From positions 22,075,365-22,139,364 of the forward strand of contig CM047431.1 in the NCBI GenBank assembly GCA_026168455.1: a DNA stretch of 64,000 bases, given 5' to 3'. Source of the stretch: Theocolax elegans. Taxonomy: Eukaryota > Arthropoda > Insecta > Hymenoptera > Cerocephalidae. The first letter of the stretch is position 1, and the number at the start of each line of letters is the position of its first letter. Below are positions 1 to 10,869 of the stretch, piece by piece. The position numbers and the translations under genes are program-made. The notes beneath the pieces were generated by a model that was given only the letters and a program-made list of their open reading frames with translations, was not told the origin of the DNA and did no database searches.

Positions 1-585
1 TTAGCACTTTTTGCATTATATGTCCATTTTCATGAATTTGTAGCTCCCAGGGGATGCATTTTTTACTAAAAACATTAATATGATTTTTTTTATAAAATTT
101 TCTAAACTTTTCATTAAAAATACTTGTAAAGGCATAAATGTATGCTGACACACTCTTGTAAGCCATTTAGACCTTAAATAGTGAAAATCAGCAATTCTGC
201 TCCGGACTCTGGAAACCTAATACTGTCTAAAAGTTGTCTTTTTATAGTCAGAAATTGCTTATAAATTTCCAGATTGGGTCTAAATCATTAGGACACTTTT
301 GATCGAAATATCTGGGAAAATTGCCGGAAATATTAATAGAGATGTATATTTGTTGCCTTATAACGATGAATCTATTAGCATGATCATTACACAAAAATTC
401 ATGCGCTTACCTTGGAGTAGTAGCAAAGTATTTCCACTTTTCTCAATATCAACCTAATCTCCTGTAAGCTGTTAAAACACAAATATTATTATACAATTAT
501 AAAAAATTAACTTTTAAACATTTATAATACTGGATTTTCAATTTTACAACCACTTTAAGAATTATGATACTAATCTGAAGGATTA
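1..585. repeat. Partial copy of the foldback element at 21748-22999
   Basis: This stretch matches 21897-22484 nearly base for base in the same orientation, from the phrase 'ctcccaggggatgcat' to 'aatctgaaggatta'. The partner region is part of one arm plus the loop of an inverted-repeat element, so this is a second, diverged family member cut off by the window edge. Differences are scattered substitutions and single-base indels. No coding potential is visible. Confidence 0.8.
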
Positions 586-1413
586 AAAGGAGATGAAGAA
601 TTAAAATTTCATACAAAATTACTAAACTCAGCTAATGCATCGTATGTATTCAATTATTCTTTCAAACAAATAATTATACATAATAATTGAATTTATAAAA
701 ATTTTTTTCAGATTAAAATTCTTGCTAAAAGATTTATTTTTACATTTTATTAATTTTGTTTTATATTCAAAAATCTTTTATAAAAAAGAATATTAGTAAT
801 TGCAACCAAAAAATATAAATGATATTATACAATTACAATAATAAAAATTGAATATTAATTATAAAAGTTATTTTAATATTACATTTGGTATTACATTAAA
901 AAAATGAAAGAAAAATAATATTTTAAATATTTTAACCACCTTCCTCACGCATTTTACATCTTAGAAATAGGAGATGATGAAAAATGTTTGTAAAAAAAAT
1001 CTATATAAATGTAATAAAAAAAAAATAAAACGTATCGTCAAATAAAATATGTATTACATTAAATTATATATATTATATTATACATGTTACCAAAATTTAT
1101 TAGAGTAATAGTACTGTTTTTCTCAGTGTTCGTATTACTGTGACCACTATTTTTACCGAAAACCCCTATAAAATATTTTTGGAATTCTTCTACTAAACCC
1201 CCCTCTTACCCCCTACCACTCAATCATTACATAATGGATAAATTAAGACTGGTTGTCATATTCAATGTTGACCCTTTCTTCCACCTTCCTTTATCTTTAA
1301 AATAGGGGATAAAAAAGAGTGGTGGTCATATTGTTATTCACCTGTACCGAAGCCCCTAAATTATTTTTGGAATTAGAACGGATGAATTTTGATATATATA
1401 TATATATATATAT
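586..1413. other. AT-rich non-coding stretch with a diverged duplication
   Basis: No gene is seen. Two segments about 193 bp apart (near 1127-1195 and 1317-1380) share the order 'accgaa...cccct...atttttggaatt', suggesting an old tandem duplication. A segment near 905-995 resembles 6855-6945, on the far side of the Gypsy-1 insertion. The stretch ends in a TA run that is the Gypsy-1 target. Confidence 0.5.
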
Positions 1414-2461
1414 TGTAACGGTAGGGTACTGTTTACCTCACCGTTTGACGAATTCGAGCAACACGAGCGAACAGTATCATAATGTTCGCATCGGTTCGAG
1501 CCGGCGAGATTCGGCTCGGCTCGGTTCGTCGTGGCTACACGGGCGGGATCGACTTCGCGCGTGAAAGATTCGCGCACGCAGCTCATTAGAGAGGTAAGGG
1601 GGAGATTCGCGCGCACTGGATAGAGTAATAGCCACCTTCTTACGTGACAGGTGTGATTCCCCCGCGTCCCGTGTTCAGCTTCGCCGTGCTGTGATTTACC
1701 GTGCGTTTTGTGTGTGTGTTTCGACTGCAGGCCGAACCTGCATTTGCAGTGAGTGGTGCTACACCGTGCATCTGCCTGTAGCCACACAACCGCGGTGCAC
1801 GGGCGAGCGGACAATCTGTCCGACACCGCAGCGACAGTGAGAGAGAGAGAAAGCAACCGATCGGCTGGTCGTTGTTTACCAACGACTACAGCAGCGTACA
1901 AAGTAAGTGGTACCACTTCACGCGATCGTGTTTTTATTCGCACTTAGTAAATAATCGTGTTTCTTTATACCAGTCCCGTTGACTGGATATATTATTTTAG
2001 TTCGCGATATTTTCTTCCCCTCTCTCTACAAGTCGGCCGTTTACCGACTTGTAATAAAAGCGTAGACCTCGGCGACAATCAGATATTTTATTTGTTATCT
2101 TTCTTTATCTTTATTTCAATAAACTCATATTATTATTAGAATTCAATCCGGTGTTCGATTAATTGAATTTAACCCACGTACGATTCCTTCCGTAATCCTA
2201 AGAACTCGTATATTTCTGGTTGACAAGTGCTCGACGCGATATCCCTGTTTCGCGGTCAATTTCAGATTTGAATTTTACCTGGTTGTTATCTGAAACAGTA
2301 ACTCGGTTTCAGACTAACATTTAACAGATTTGGTAGAACGGACTGGTAACCGTCGCCGCATCGCGGGAAAAATATGTTTATTCAAATACGGTAAGTTTAA
2401 CCGTACCGCTGAGCAGCCGCGATATTAAAATAAACATCCGTGCGGCAACCAAACTGTTACA
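1414..2461 (+). repeat. 5' LTR of Gypsy-1
   Basis: 1048 bp, starting TGTAACGG and ending CTGTTACA. The first ~30 bases can fold through the complementary CGGT and ACCG segments. A GTAAGT plus a perfect 14-bp palindrome AAGTGGTACCACTT lies near 1900-1919 and recurs in the otherwise different Gypsy-2 LTR. A polyadenylation-like AATAAA lies near 2117. Bases 2293-2376 are absent from the 3' LTR. Short antisense and sense ORFs here are duplicated in the 3' LTR and look fortuitous. Confidence 0.93.
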
Positions 2462-2479
2462 TGGCGCCCAACGTAAATT
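2462..2479 (+). other. Primer-binding site of Gypsy-1
   Basis: TGGCGCCCAACGTAAATT follows the 5' LTR directly. The TGGCGCC start is what a tRNA-Lys-type primer would pair with, by analogy with known Gypsy elements. The phrase 'gcgcccaacgt' is repeated twice just downstream in diverged form ('cgcccaacgttaa', 'ggcgcacaacgtaaa'). Confidence 0.75.
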
Positions 2480-3763
2480 AATAGATTGGGTTATTTTACG
2501 CCCAACGTTAATTTCCAAATTGCGCCTACGAGGCGCACAACGTAAATTTTTAAATTGCGTTTTTTTTGTGATACGAGCTTCGCTTATATAGGTGCCCTTA
2601 TAAAATAGGATTTTATTATAAACGGTAGTGAATCTAATTTAATTTAATTGATTTTTGTTGTTATCAATTTCTTTTAAATTTAATTTTTTAAGTACGTGTG
2701 GATTTTACGTGTAATTTTCTATTATATACTAGTTACGTTAATCAGTATATTTGTTATTACCGGCAGTTAGATTAATCGGTTCGCGATTAATTCTAACCTT
2801 TAAATTATTGTATTTAGACAATAATTTATAAGTTTGAACCGGATTTTCTTTTATTGTTGGTTAGTTTGGTTAAAAGAAATCCGAGGTCGGTAATAATAAT
2901 TTTTTTAATTAATTACACGTAAATAATAGTAAATTTGAATTTTAAAATTGAAATATAGATCGATTCGCCTTGTGGTCCGCAATTTACATACCGAGTCCCT
3001 AATTTCGAGTAGGTTAGTCGGAAAATCGGCGTTATTTAGTTTTCCGACTTAATAAAAATTGTAACACCTGTGCAAGGGTAAAAATTTTTCTGTTTTGAAG
3101 TTTGCTTGTTAAATTTATATTTTTGACAACGCGGACCGGCTCTCGCGTTACAATAAAAATTGTATTATTATTTTTTTGTAACATTGCGATTGTAAGAGGT
3201 CACAGCGGCGTACACATTTAGTTGTTTAGGAATATATTTATATTTATTTATCTATTTATTCAATTATTTATTTATTGATTTTATAATATATTCAGCGTGC
3301 GTTGGTGACCGAGAGCCGGAGTAAATTCGATTTTTTCGTATTTAGTCGGATTTAAACAAATTTTTTCTTGTTTTTAATTTAATTTATTAACAATTCGTAA
3401 AATTTTATTTTACGTTTAATATTGTATGTTTATTTGTTTTATAATAAATTAAATTCATCCCGCGTGTAACATAGTTAATTTTTTTTCTCGATTTGTTTGT
3501 AAAATTAATAGTCAAAAATATAATTCTTTAACGTAGTTTTTTATATTAGGCAGGAAAGCAAATTTCAAATAGGTGTGCTTAATTTTTCTTCTTGTAATTA
3601 TAAAGGGAAAAGAATTCATTCTTCAACTTAGTGGCCCAATAATTTTATTATTTAAAGCCACCTAATAATTTGAAGAAAAGCATACCTTGCACAGGTAAAG
3701 CGAAAAGCGACTCAGACTTTTTTTTGAGTAAATAATCGTAGCGGTAATTTTGTTAAGATTAAA
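2480..3763 (+). other. 5' untranslated leader of Gypsy-1
   Basis: About 1.3 kb, AT-rich, without an ORF. It parallels the Gypsy-2 leader at 57240-58410: both contain 'gtgaccgagagccg', 'aagaggtcac' and 'cctgtgcaagg' in the same order, showing that the two leaders are homologous. Confidence 0.75.
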
Positions 3764-5766
3764 TTGGCGGAATCGATGACCACGCAGGTCGATCAGTGGA
3801 TTGGTGAGTATGTGGTACAGACTGACGCTAGTGACACTGGTATCGGTGCAGTGTTGTTACAGATTGTCGGTGGAGAAGAGAGAGTCCTGGAGTTCGCCAG
3901 TAGAATCCTCTCGCCCGCCGAACGCAATTACAGCGACCCAGAACGGGAATGCCTGGCCGTAGTATGGGCGATTAAGAAGTTTAGACCATACATCGAAGGT
4001 TACCAGTTTAAAGTTGTCACTGACCATAGTAGACTTCGTTGGTTATGCAATATTCGCAATCCAACGAGCCGGCTCGCCAGATGGGCGTTAGAACTCCAGT
4101 CTCATAACTTTACTATTGAGCACAGGAAAGGAGCTCTAAACTACGTTCCTGATGCACTTTCTCGTATGTATGAGGAAGACGAGCCGGTCTTATCCTCCGT
4201 CTCTTGGAGCCAGACTACTAAGGACCCCTGGTACCTTTCGTGGACCAAAGACGTAAGTGAGCGGCCGAGAGAATTTCCTGATTGGAAGATCCAAGGTGGA
4301 AACCTGTATTCGTATCGGGTGGATACTGAATTGGATGACGCCATGGAAGATCAAGACGCTTGGAAGTTGGTTGTACCCGAAGAGCACAGGCAGACCATCC
4401 TCCGAGAATGTCATGATGATCCGGCAGCTGGCCATCTAGGTAGAGAAAAGACATTTGCTCGCGTGGCAAAGTTATATTATTGGCCACGTTACTATGCCGA
4501 AGTTAGCGAGTATGTACGCAAATGTCAGGTGTGCCAGCAATGCAAGGTGGAGCAACGCCCTCCCATGGGTTTGATGGGTAGGCGAGTGGTTGAAAAGCCA
4601 TGGCAAGTGGTAGCAGGAGATGTTACTGGACCACTTCCCGCTCCACACACGGATTTCAATATATTTTGATCTTCCAAGATTTGTTCACGCGCTGGATTGA
4701 AGCAGTGCCGATCCGTAAAGCTAAAGCTAAGACGATCGTGAAAGAGTTACACGAACGAGTCGTCATGCGTTTTGGCACACAGGAGGTATTTTTATCCGAC
4801 AACGGCACTGAGTTCAAGAACAAGCTCGTAGATGATTATCTCGTGGAACGAGGAATATTTCATACAACTATTCCTCCGTACCACGCTCAGGCCAATCCCG
4901 TCGAACGTGCTAATCGAACGCTGAAAACGATGGTAGCGTCTTACATTACCGAGAAGCACAACACTTGGGACGAGAAGTTACCGGACCTTGTGTTTGCTTT
5001 AAATACGGCGGTACAGAGTTCGACAGGATGGAGCCCGGCCATGTTAAATTACGGCCGGCAGCCTGAGCCACCCGGCACTGCTCGTTGAGTTCAAGACGAG
5101 CTGACTCAGCAACGTTTGGAATACCAGCGTTTGCTTGAGTGGAGTGATCGGCTATCACGACTACCTGAGCTTCACAAGAAAGCTTCAGCTAGAGCTAATA
5201 AAGCTCAGGATAGGCAAGCCGGTTACTATAATGCCGGGAGACGAGCGGCTTCTTTTGAAGTCGGGGACTTGGTATGGAAGAAGAACCGAGTCCTCTCATC
5301 CAGCGCACAAGGCGTCTCGGCCAAGTTAGCTCCAAAATACGTCGGTCCTTATTTGATCGTCCACAGATACGGCCCAAATACTGTTAAGATCCAGGATACT
5401 CAGGGACATAAGGAGAAATGCCATGTCCAGTACCTCAAACCGTACTTATCGGATGACCATGGCGATGAGTACGGCCAAGAAGACGACATCGAGACTGATC
5501 TACCTACGAGGGAAGAGGAACCCGAACGCGACACGGTTCCTGCGAGCGAAGACGTCTCACGCGGCGAGACGCAAGCGAGCGCCGTTCCACGCAAGGAACG
5601 AGATAACGCGATCGTCGTGTCCCCCGTTAAACGAAGTAGAGGTAGGCCGCGTAAAAACGCGAGGGTCGTCGCCAGACCGCGGGATCGGTCGACGATAACT
5701 CCGACCGCTAGCCACCGCGGGCTAGCCAAACGAGGTAGAGGCAGACCACGACGGAACTGCAGTTAG
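3764..5766 (+). pseudogene. pol: Gypsy-1 gag-start/RNase H/integrase remnant
   Basis: The first ~13 codons match the Gag start of Gypsy-2 at 58411 but run straight, in frame, into RNase H ('VVQTDASDTGIGAVLL', '[11 protein letters not shown]'); the rest of gag, protease and RT are deleted. The start codon is TTG where Gypsy-2 has ATG. RNase H and the integrase HHCC finger ('CHDDPAAGHLG', 'CQVCQQC') follow, then a frameshift near 4640-4665. The integrase core has its acidic residues ('DLFTRWIEA', 'LSDNGTEF', 'PVERANRTL'). A stop lies at 5086-5088 just after 'PEPPGTAR', and the same frame reopens for the C-terminal domain. The basic tail carries two AT-hook-like motifs, RGRPRK (5638-5655) and RGRPRR (5738-5755). 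TAG ends it at 5766. Confidence 0.9.
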
Positions 5767-5871
5767 TGTCCGGATTTTTGGACCAGGTTTTTATTTGTTG
5801 TACCTGTGTAGCCACTTCCCATCCCAAATTCGTCAGGGATGCAGAAACCACATCACGGGTATGTGGAATCT

Positions 5872-5881
5872 GGAAGGGGGG
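5872..5881 (+). other. Polypurine tract of Gypsy-1
   Basis: GGAAGGGGGG lies immediately before the 3' LTR, the usual place for plus-strand DNA priming. An equivalent tract is not found after the Gypsy-2 pol in this window. Confidence 0.8.
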
Positions 5882-6845
5882 TGTAACGGTAAGGTACTGT
5901 TTACCTCACCGTTTGACGAATTCGAGCAACACGAGCGAACAGTATCATAATGTTCGCATCGGTTCGAGCCGGCGAGATTCGGCTCGGCTCGGTTCGTCGT
6001 GGCTACACGGGCGGGATCGACTTCGCGCGTGAAAGATTCGCGCACGCAGCTCATTAGAGAGGTAAGGGGGAGATTCGCGCGCACTGGATAGAGTAATAGC
6101 CACCTTCTTACGTGACAGGTGTGATCCCCCCGCGTCCCGTGTTCAGCTTCGCCGTGCTGTGATTTACCGTGCGTTTTGTGTGTGTGTTTCGACTGCAGGC
6201 CGGACCTGCATTTGCAGTGAGTGGTGCTACACCGTGCATCTGCCTGTAGCCACACAACCGCGGTGCACGGGCGAGCGGACAATCTGTCCGACACCGCAGC
6301 GACAGTGAGAGAGAGAGAAAGCAACCGATCGGCTGGTCGTTGTTTACCAACGACTACAGCAGCGTACAAAGTAAGTGGTACCACTTCACGCGATCGTGTT
6401 TTTATTCGCACTTAGTAAATAATCGTGTTTCTTTATACCAGTCCCGTTGACTGGATATATTATTTTAGTTCGCGATATTTTCTTCCCCTCTCTCTACAAG
6501 TCGGCCGTTTACCGACTTGTAATAAAAGCGTAGACCTCGGCGACAATCAGATATTTTATTTGTTATCTTTCTTTATCTTTATTTCAATAAACTCATATTA
6601 TTATTAGAATTCAATCCGGTGTTCGATTAATTGAATTTAACCCACGTACGATTCCTTCTGTAATCCTAAGAACTCGTATATTTCTGGTTGACAAGTGCTC
6701 GACGCGATATCCCTGTTTCGCGGTCAATTTCAGATTTGAATTTTACCTGGTTGTTATCTGTTTATTCAAATACGGTAAGTTTAACCGTACCGCTGAGCAG
6801 CCGCGATATTAAAATAAACATCCGTGCGGCAACCAAACTGTTACA
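5882..6845 (+). repeat. 3' LTR of Gypsy-1
   Basis: 964 bp, nearly identical to 1414-2461 apart from about four substitutions and loss of the 84 bp equivalent to 2293-2376. The deletion joins 'ttatctg' to 'tttattc' with a 2-base TG microhomology. Both LTRs are copied from one template at insertion, so the deletion happened afterwards. Confidence 0.93.
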
Positions 6846-6956
6846 ATATATAGATGATAAATGAAAAATAATATTTTAATTTTGTTATCCACCTTTCTCA
6901 CTCATTTTACACCTTTGTAATAGAGTATGATGAAAAATGTGTAAAAACGTATATTT

Positions 6957-7402
6957 TTTTTCTTTTTTTTTTTTATTCTTGATTTTGTGTCCTCTTTTTT
7001 CCTGGCACTTCCTACCGTTTATCCCCTGGGGGACTTTAACGGTGTCCACCTACCACCTATGTGTGGGTGCTTTATCCCTCCCTTAAAAACCCCACCATCT
7101 CGCATTCGCCCGGGGTTATGCCAGTGGATGAGGGAAACCTGTGAAGCAGGGAAAACCTCACCCGAGATGGCCGGTGTATTCGAAACATTCTTTTTGGGTG
7201 TCAAAGTCACATTGCGTAGGCCTTGACACCGAAATCGAATGTTTCACACCTCCCGCTCACGTTGTGGAATGTGAGAAACACCTAACCGATCACGAAAGCC
7301 GCACGAGAATGGTCTCCCATCCAAGTACTAACCGCGCTCAGCGCTGCTTAACTTTTGCGATCGGCCGAGGTGCGCTTCCACCACTCCGCCACCGCGTCGG
7401 TC
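6957..7402 (-). mobile_element. 5S-rRNA-derived SINE
   Basis: The element lies on the minus strand and is flanked by a perfect 19-bp target duplication, tgtgtaaaaacgtatattt, at 6938-6956 and 7403-7421. Its 3' end is an A-rich tail (T-run at 6957-6972 on the plus strand). Near the 5' end, 7299-7365 in antisense closely resembles the 5S rRNA internal promoter region ('agttaagcagcgctgagcg', 'tagtacttggatgggagacc'). The first ~35 bases on the minus strand look like a tRNA-type A box region ('ggcggagtggtggaagcgc'). Structure and target duplication indicate LINE-mediated insertion of a pol III transcript. Confidence 0.85.
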
Positions 7403-7443
7403 TGTGTAAAAACGTATATTTCACTGTGATAAAAAGCAGAGAG

Positions 7444-8906
7444 AGTTATCCCGGAATACCTCACGAATTCCCGAAATATCGAGGAAATCCCGTAATTGGT
7501 GAAGAATCCCGAAATAACTCACAAATTCTCGAAATATGCAGGAAATCCCAACATTAGTGAAGTTATCCCGGTATATCTCAGAAATTCCCGAAATATCGAG
7601 GAAATCCCGTAATTAGTGAAGTTATCCCGACATATCCAGGAAATTCCAAAATTAGTAAAGTATCCCGGCATACCTCAAATATGACCGAAATATTAAGAAA
7701 ATCTCGGAATTGGTAAAGTTATCCCGGAATACCTCAAAATTTCCCGAAATATCGAGGAAATCTCGTAATTAGTGCAGCTATCCAGGCATACCTCAGAAAT
7801 TCCCGAAATATCGAGGAAATCCCGTAATTAGTGAAGTTATCCCGACATATCCACTAAATCCCGAAATTAGTAAATTTACCCGGCATACCTCAGAAATTAT
7901 AGAAAAATTAATAAAATCTCGAAATTGGAGGAGTTATCTCGGAATACATAAAAAATTCCCGAAATACCATAGAAAATATTGAAATAACCAGAAAATCCCG
8001 AAATTAGGGAATTTATCCCGAAATACCACAGAAAATCCCGAAATATCCAGGAAATCCCGAAATTGGTGGATTAACCCGGAATGCTACAGAAAATCCCGAC
8101 ATATCCAGGAAATCCCGAAATTGGTGGATTTATCCTGGAATACCACAGAATATCCCGAAACATCCAGGAAATTCCGAAAGTGGTGGAGTTACCCGGAATA
8201 CGTCAGAAAATCCCTCAATTAGTGAATTTATCCCGAAATCTCACAGAAAATCCCGAAATATCCAGGAAATTCCGAAATTGGTGGATTTATTCCGGAATAC
8301 CTCAGAAAATCCCGAAACATCCAGGAAATCACAAAATTAGAGGAGTTCTCGGAATACTACAGAAAATTCCGATATACCACAGAAAATCCCGAAGTACCAT
8401 AGAAAATCCCGAAATACCATAGAAAATCTTGAAACAACCAGAAAATCCCGAAATTCGGGAATTTATCCCAAAATACCACAGAAAATTCCGAAACATCCAG
8501 GAAATCCCGAAATTGGTGGAGTTATCCCGGAATACCACAGAAAATCCCGAAACATCCAGGAAGTCCCGAAATTGTTGGAGATATCCCGGAACACGTCAGA
8601 AAATCTTGAAACATCCAGGAAATCCCGAAATTGGTGGAATATCCCGAAATACCACAGAAAAACCCGAAACATCCAGGAAGTCCCGAAATTGTTGGAGATA
8701 TCCCGGAACACGTCAGAAAATCTTGAAACATCCAGGAAATCCCGAAATTGGTGGAATATCCCGAAATACCACAGAAAAACCCGAAACATCCAGGAAATCC
8801 CGAAATTGGTGGACTATCCCGGAATACCACAGAAAATCCCGAAACATCCAGGAAATCCCGTATTTAGTGGAGTTATCCCGAAATCTCGCAGAAAATCCCG
8901 AAATAT
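7444..8906. repeat. Minisatellite of ~58-bp units
   Basis: About 25 units read roughly as 'aatcccgaaat.ccacag' plus 'aaacatccaggaaatcccg' plus 'aaattggtggagttatcc'; each unit contains two related halves. The left part is more diverged than the right. At 8561-8677 and 8678-8794 a 117-bp double unit is repeated almost exactly, a recent higher-order duplication. Long ORFs on both strands (for example 8429-9019 plus, 8463-8789 minus) arise because the unit has few stop codons; they are not judged to be genes. Confidence 0.92.
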
Positions 8907-8956
8907 CAGTGTTAACCCTTCCACTCCACACATGCTCTTCATTCTTACAACAGGAG

Positions 8957-9005
8957 ACCGGACACCGCTGCGGGACACCGGACACCGCCGCCGGACACCG
9001 GAGAA
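8957..9005. repeat. GC-rich GGACACCG short tandem repeat
   Basis: Four to five imperfect copies of 'ggacaccg' with spacers 'ctgcg' and 'ccgcc'. It separates the minisatellite from the foldback element at 9038. Confidence 0.6.
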
Positions 9006-10471
9006 CGGATGAATTTTAATATAATATAGATATTATACAGGGTGATCCAGAAACATAGGTAACATATATATATATATATATATATTCCGATTCAGAAAAT
9101 TAATTCGAGTATAACCCCGTCGGAATTTTTGAATAATATTAATTAGGCGAGGCGTAATTAATTTTTGAAATGGGCCAATCAGAGGCCAGATTAGGGAAGA
9201 AAGATGAGCGGCGTTGCCGCGCGAGTCTAATGCAACAGGTCAACGAGCAAAGCGGCCGAGGCGCCTGAACATAGCTAATGCGTATAGCAGAAGCGAAGAT
9301 CGCGAAAGCGAATGAATCGCAAAATATATTTTACGAGATTGATTGTATGAATAAAATGTACAATCAAGGAAATGATTTTTATTTAAGTTTGAATTAGACC
9401 GCAGACTAATAAATTCATTACTACTATTATTAATTTACTTACTAAATCTATGATACGCGTGCGTTATAAATATGAGATTATTACAGTTTTTAATCTCATC
9501 GTATTTACATTAATTTATTGAAACCTTTATGACGGATTTTAAGACAATAAAATTTTGATTTGAATTAAGTTTTGTGTACAATATAGCCAATAAATACGTG
9601 TACCATAAAGATATATCGCTACATATTGGAAATATATTAATTAATTTTGCAAGTATATTGGCAATAATATTGCTAGGTAAATAATTCCTAGTCCATGTAA
9701 AATGAAATTTAGCTCAAGCCTCAATTCTCCGTTTAAAAAACATAATGCTACCGCGAGCGCTCTCCAATGTTCGTGCACATCAAATTTTGTGTTCGCGGAG
9801 TAAGCTCGCCGCGGGCGCTCTCCGACGTTCGCGCTTATCAAATTTTGTACTCGCGGAGTAAGCCCGCCGCGGACGCTCTCCGACGTCCGCACTGCAAGAG
9901 CAAACGTGCTCGAAAAAAGTGACTTCGTTAAAATTACAATTCATTGTGTTTCAGACTTACTTAATAAATATTTGGGAAAACTCGTTCCAAATGTTTAGGA
10001 TAATAATTGCAATAGTCTGGCTGTTGAATTGAATTGAGTGTTCAATATACAAAATTCCAATGAATAACTACCATAAATTCGCAATATATTGGTAATATAT
10101 TAGCAATAATATTGCTATTAAGTTAATTCCGTGTCCGTGTAAAATAAAATCTAGCTGAACCCTCAATGAAGTTTTATAATAGTCTGGGAATCATCTAGCT
10201 ATAGTATATCTATAATATGTTTACGTTTACCAAATATTTTTAAACTGATTTTTTATAATATATTAGTATATGCTGAACAAATCGATATCATTAAAATTAA
10301 TTGGATCATATCTTTACTAAAAATCGGTATTATGAGAAATCGTGGATTTATGTCACGCATCTTAGTAATTATTCGGATGACCAAAGACAGACGTTCATTC
10401 ACGTTTTCATCCACTTGAGGTAATAAAAGATCATCGATTCGTCGGTAGTATTGACAATTTGGAAGACACGA

Positions 10472-10648
10472 AACATATTGGCGATATATTAATAATACTT
10501 TGGCAATATGTTGGCAACATATTGGCAATATATTGACAATCCTTTGGCAACATATTGGCAATATATTGGCAACATATTGGCAACATATTGGCAATATATT
10601 GACAATACTTTGGCAACATATTGGCAAAATATTGGCAATATATTGATA
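10472..10648. repeat. 12-bp tandem repeat (TATTGGCAACA-type)
   Basis: About 14 imperfect copies of 'atattggcaaca/ta' lie in the loop of foldback element I. Related 'tattggcaataatattgc' phrases lie in the arms (near 9655) and at 10090. Three overlapping minus-strand ORFs rich in Ile, Leu, Pro and Cys come from the period being a multiple of three. Confidence 0.85.
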
Positions 10649-10869
10649 ATACAAATAATAAATACGTAATGAAATACACTTTTAACTGCAAGATTTAAGC
10701 CAGACGTTAAGCCATAGTTGCGCAAACACTTTCAAACACACATACAGCCATACAATTAGCTTAAAATTAAAAATCTACGAGTTATTTTGTTATTCTAAAA
10801 TATCTGTCTTTGTTGATTGCTTTAAATCGTCTTCTCGTTTTTGCATTAGTAGCACAAACTGTGTGAGAA

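Larger units (their letters stand above)
1414..6845 (+). mobile_element. Gypsy-1: internally deleted Gypsy-type LTR retrotransposon
   Basis: Two direct LTRs with TGTAA...TTACA ends bracket a primer-binding site, a damaged pol and a polypurine tract. The target duplication is ATAT (1410-1413 and 6846-6849), within a TA run. The order RNase H, integrase is typical of Gypsy (Ty3) elements. Most of gag, the protease and the reverse transcriptase are missing, so the copy cannot be autonomous. The two LTRs differ by about four substitutions (by eye) plus one 84-bp deletion, so the insertion is young. No env-like ORF follows the integrase. Confidence 0.93.

Noticed and set aside
1356..1943. 195-codon minus-strand ORF in the 5' LTR (and 192 codons at 5833-6411)
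   Set aside because: It lies antisense inside the LTR, is duplicated only because the LTR is, includes TA-repeat-derived residues and has no domain.
3800..3817. Intron at GTGAGT...ACAG in the Gypsy-1 Gag-RNase H junction
   Set aside because: The supposed intron would be 17 nt, far too short, and the frame is open through it; a plain deletion explains the junction.
7299..7365. Functional 5S rRNA gene on the minus strand
   Set aside because: Only the internal promoter region matches; the ends of 5S are absent and the segment lies inside a SINE with a tail and target duplications.
7444..8906. CRISPR-like regular repeats
   Set aside because: The units are adjacent without unique spacers, the genome is eukaryotic and no cas genes occur; this is a minisatellite.
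8429..9019. 196-codon ORF, with overlapping ORFs on both strands
   Set aside because: It is the translation of a 58-bp minisatellite that has few stops; all frames give repetitive peptides.
9641..9892. 83-codon ORF repeated at 12182-12433
   Set aside because: Identical ORFs in mirror positions are a consequence of the inverted arms and include the 58-bp repeat; no protein-like features.
10253..10725. Cys/Leu/Pro-rich minus-strand ORFs (up to 133 codons)
   Set aside because: They come from a 12-bp tandem repeat whose period keeps frames open.
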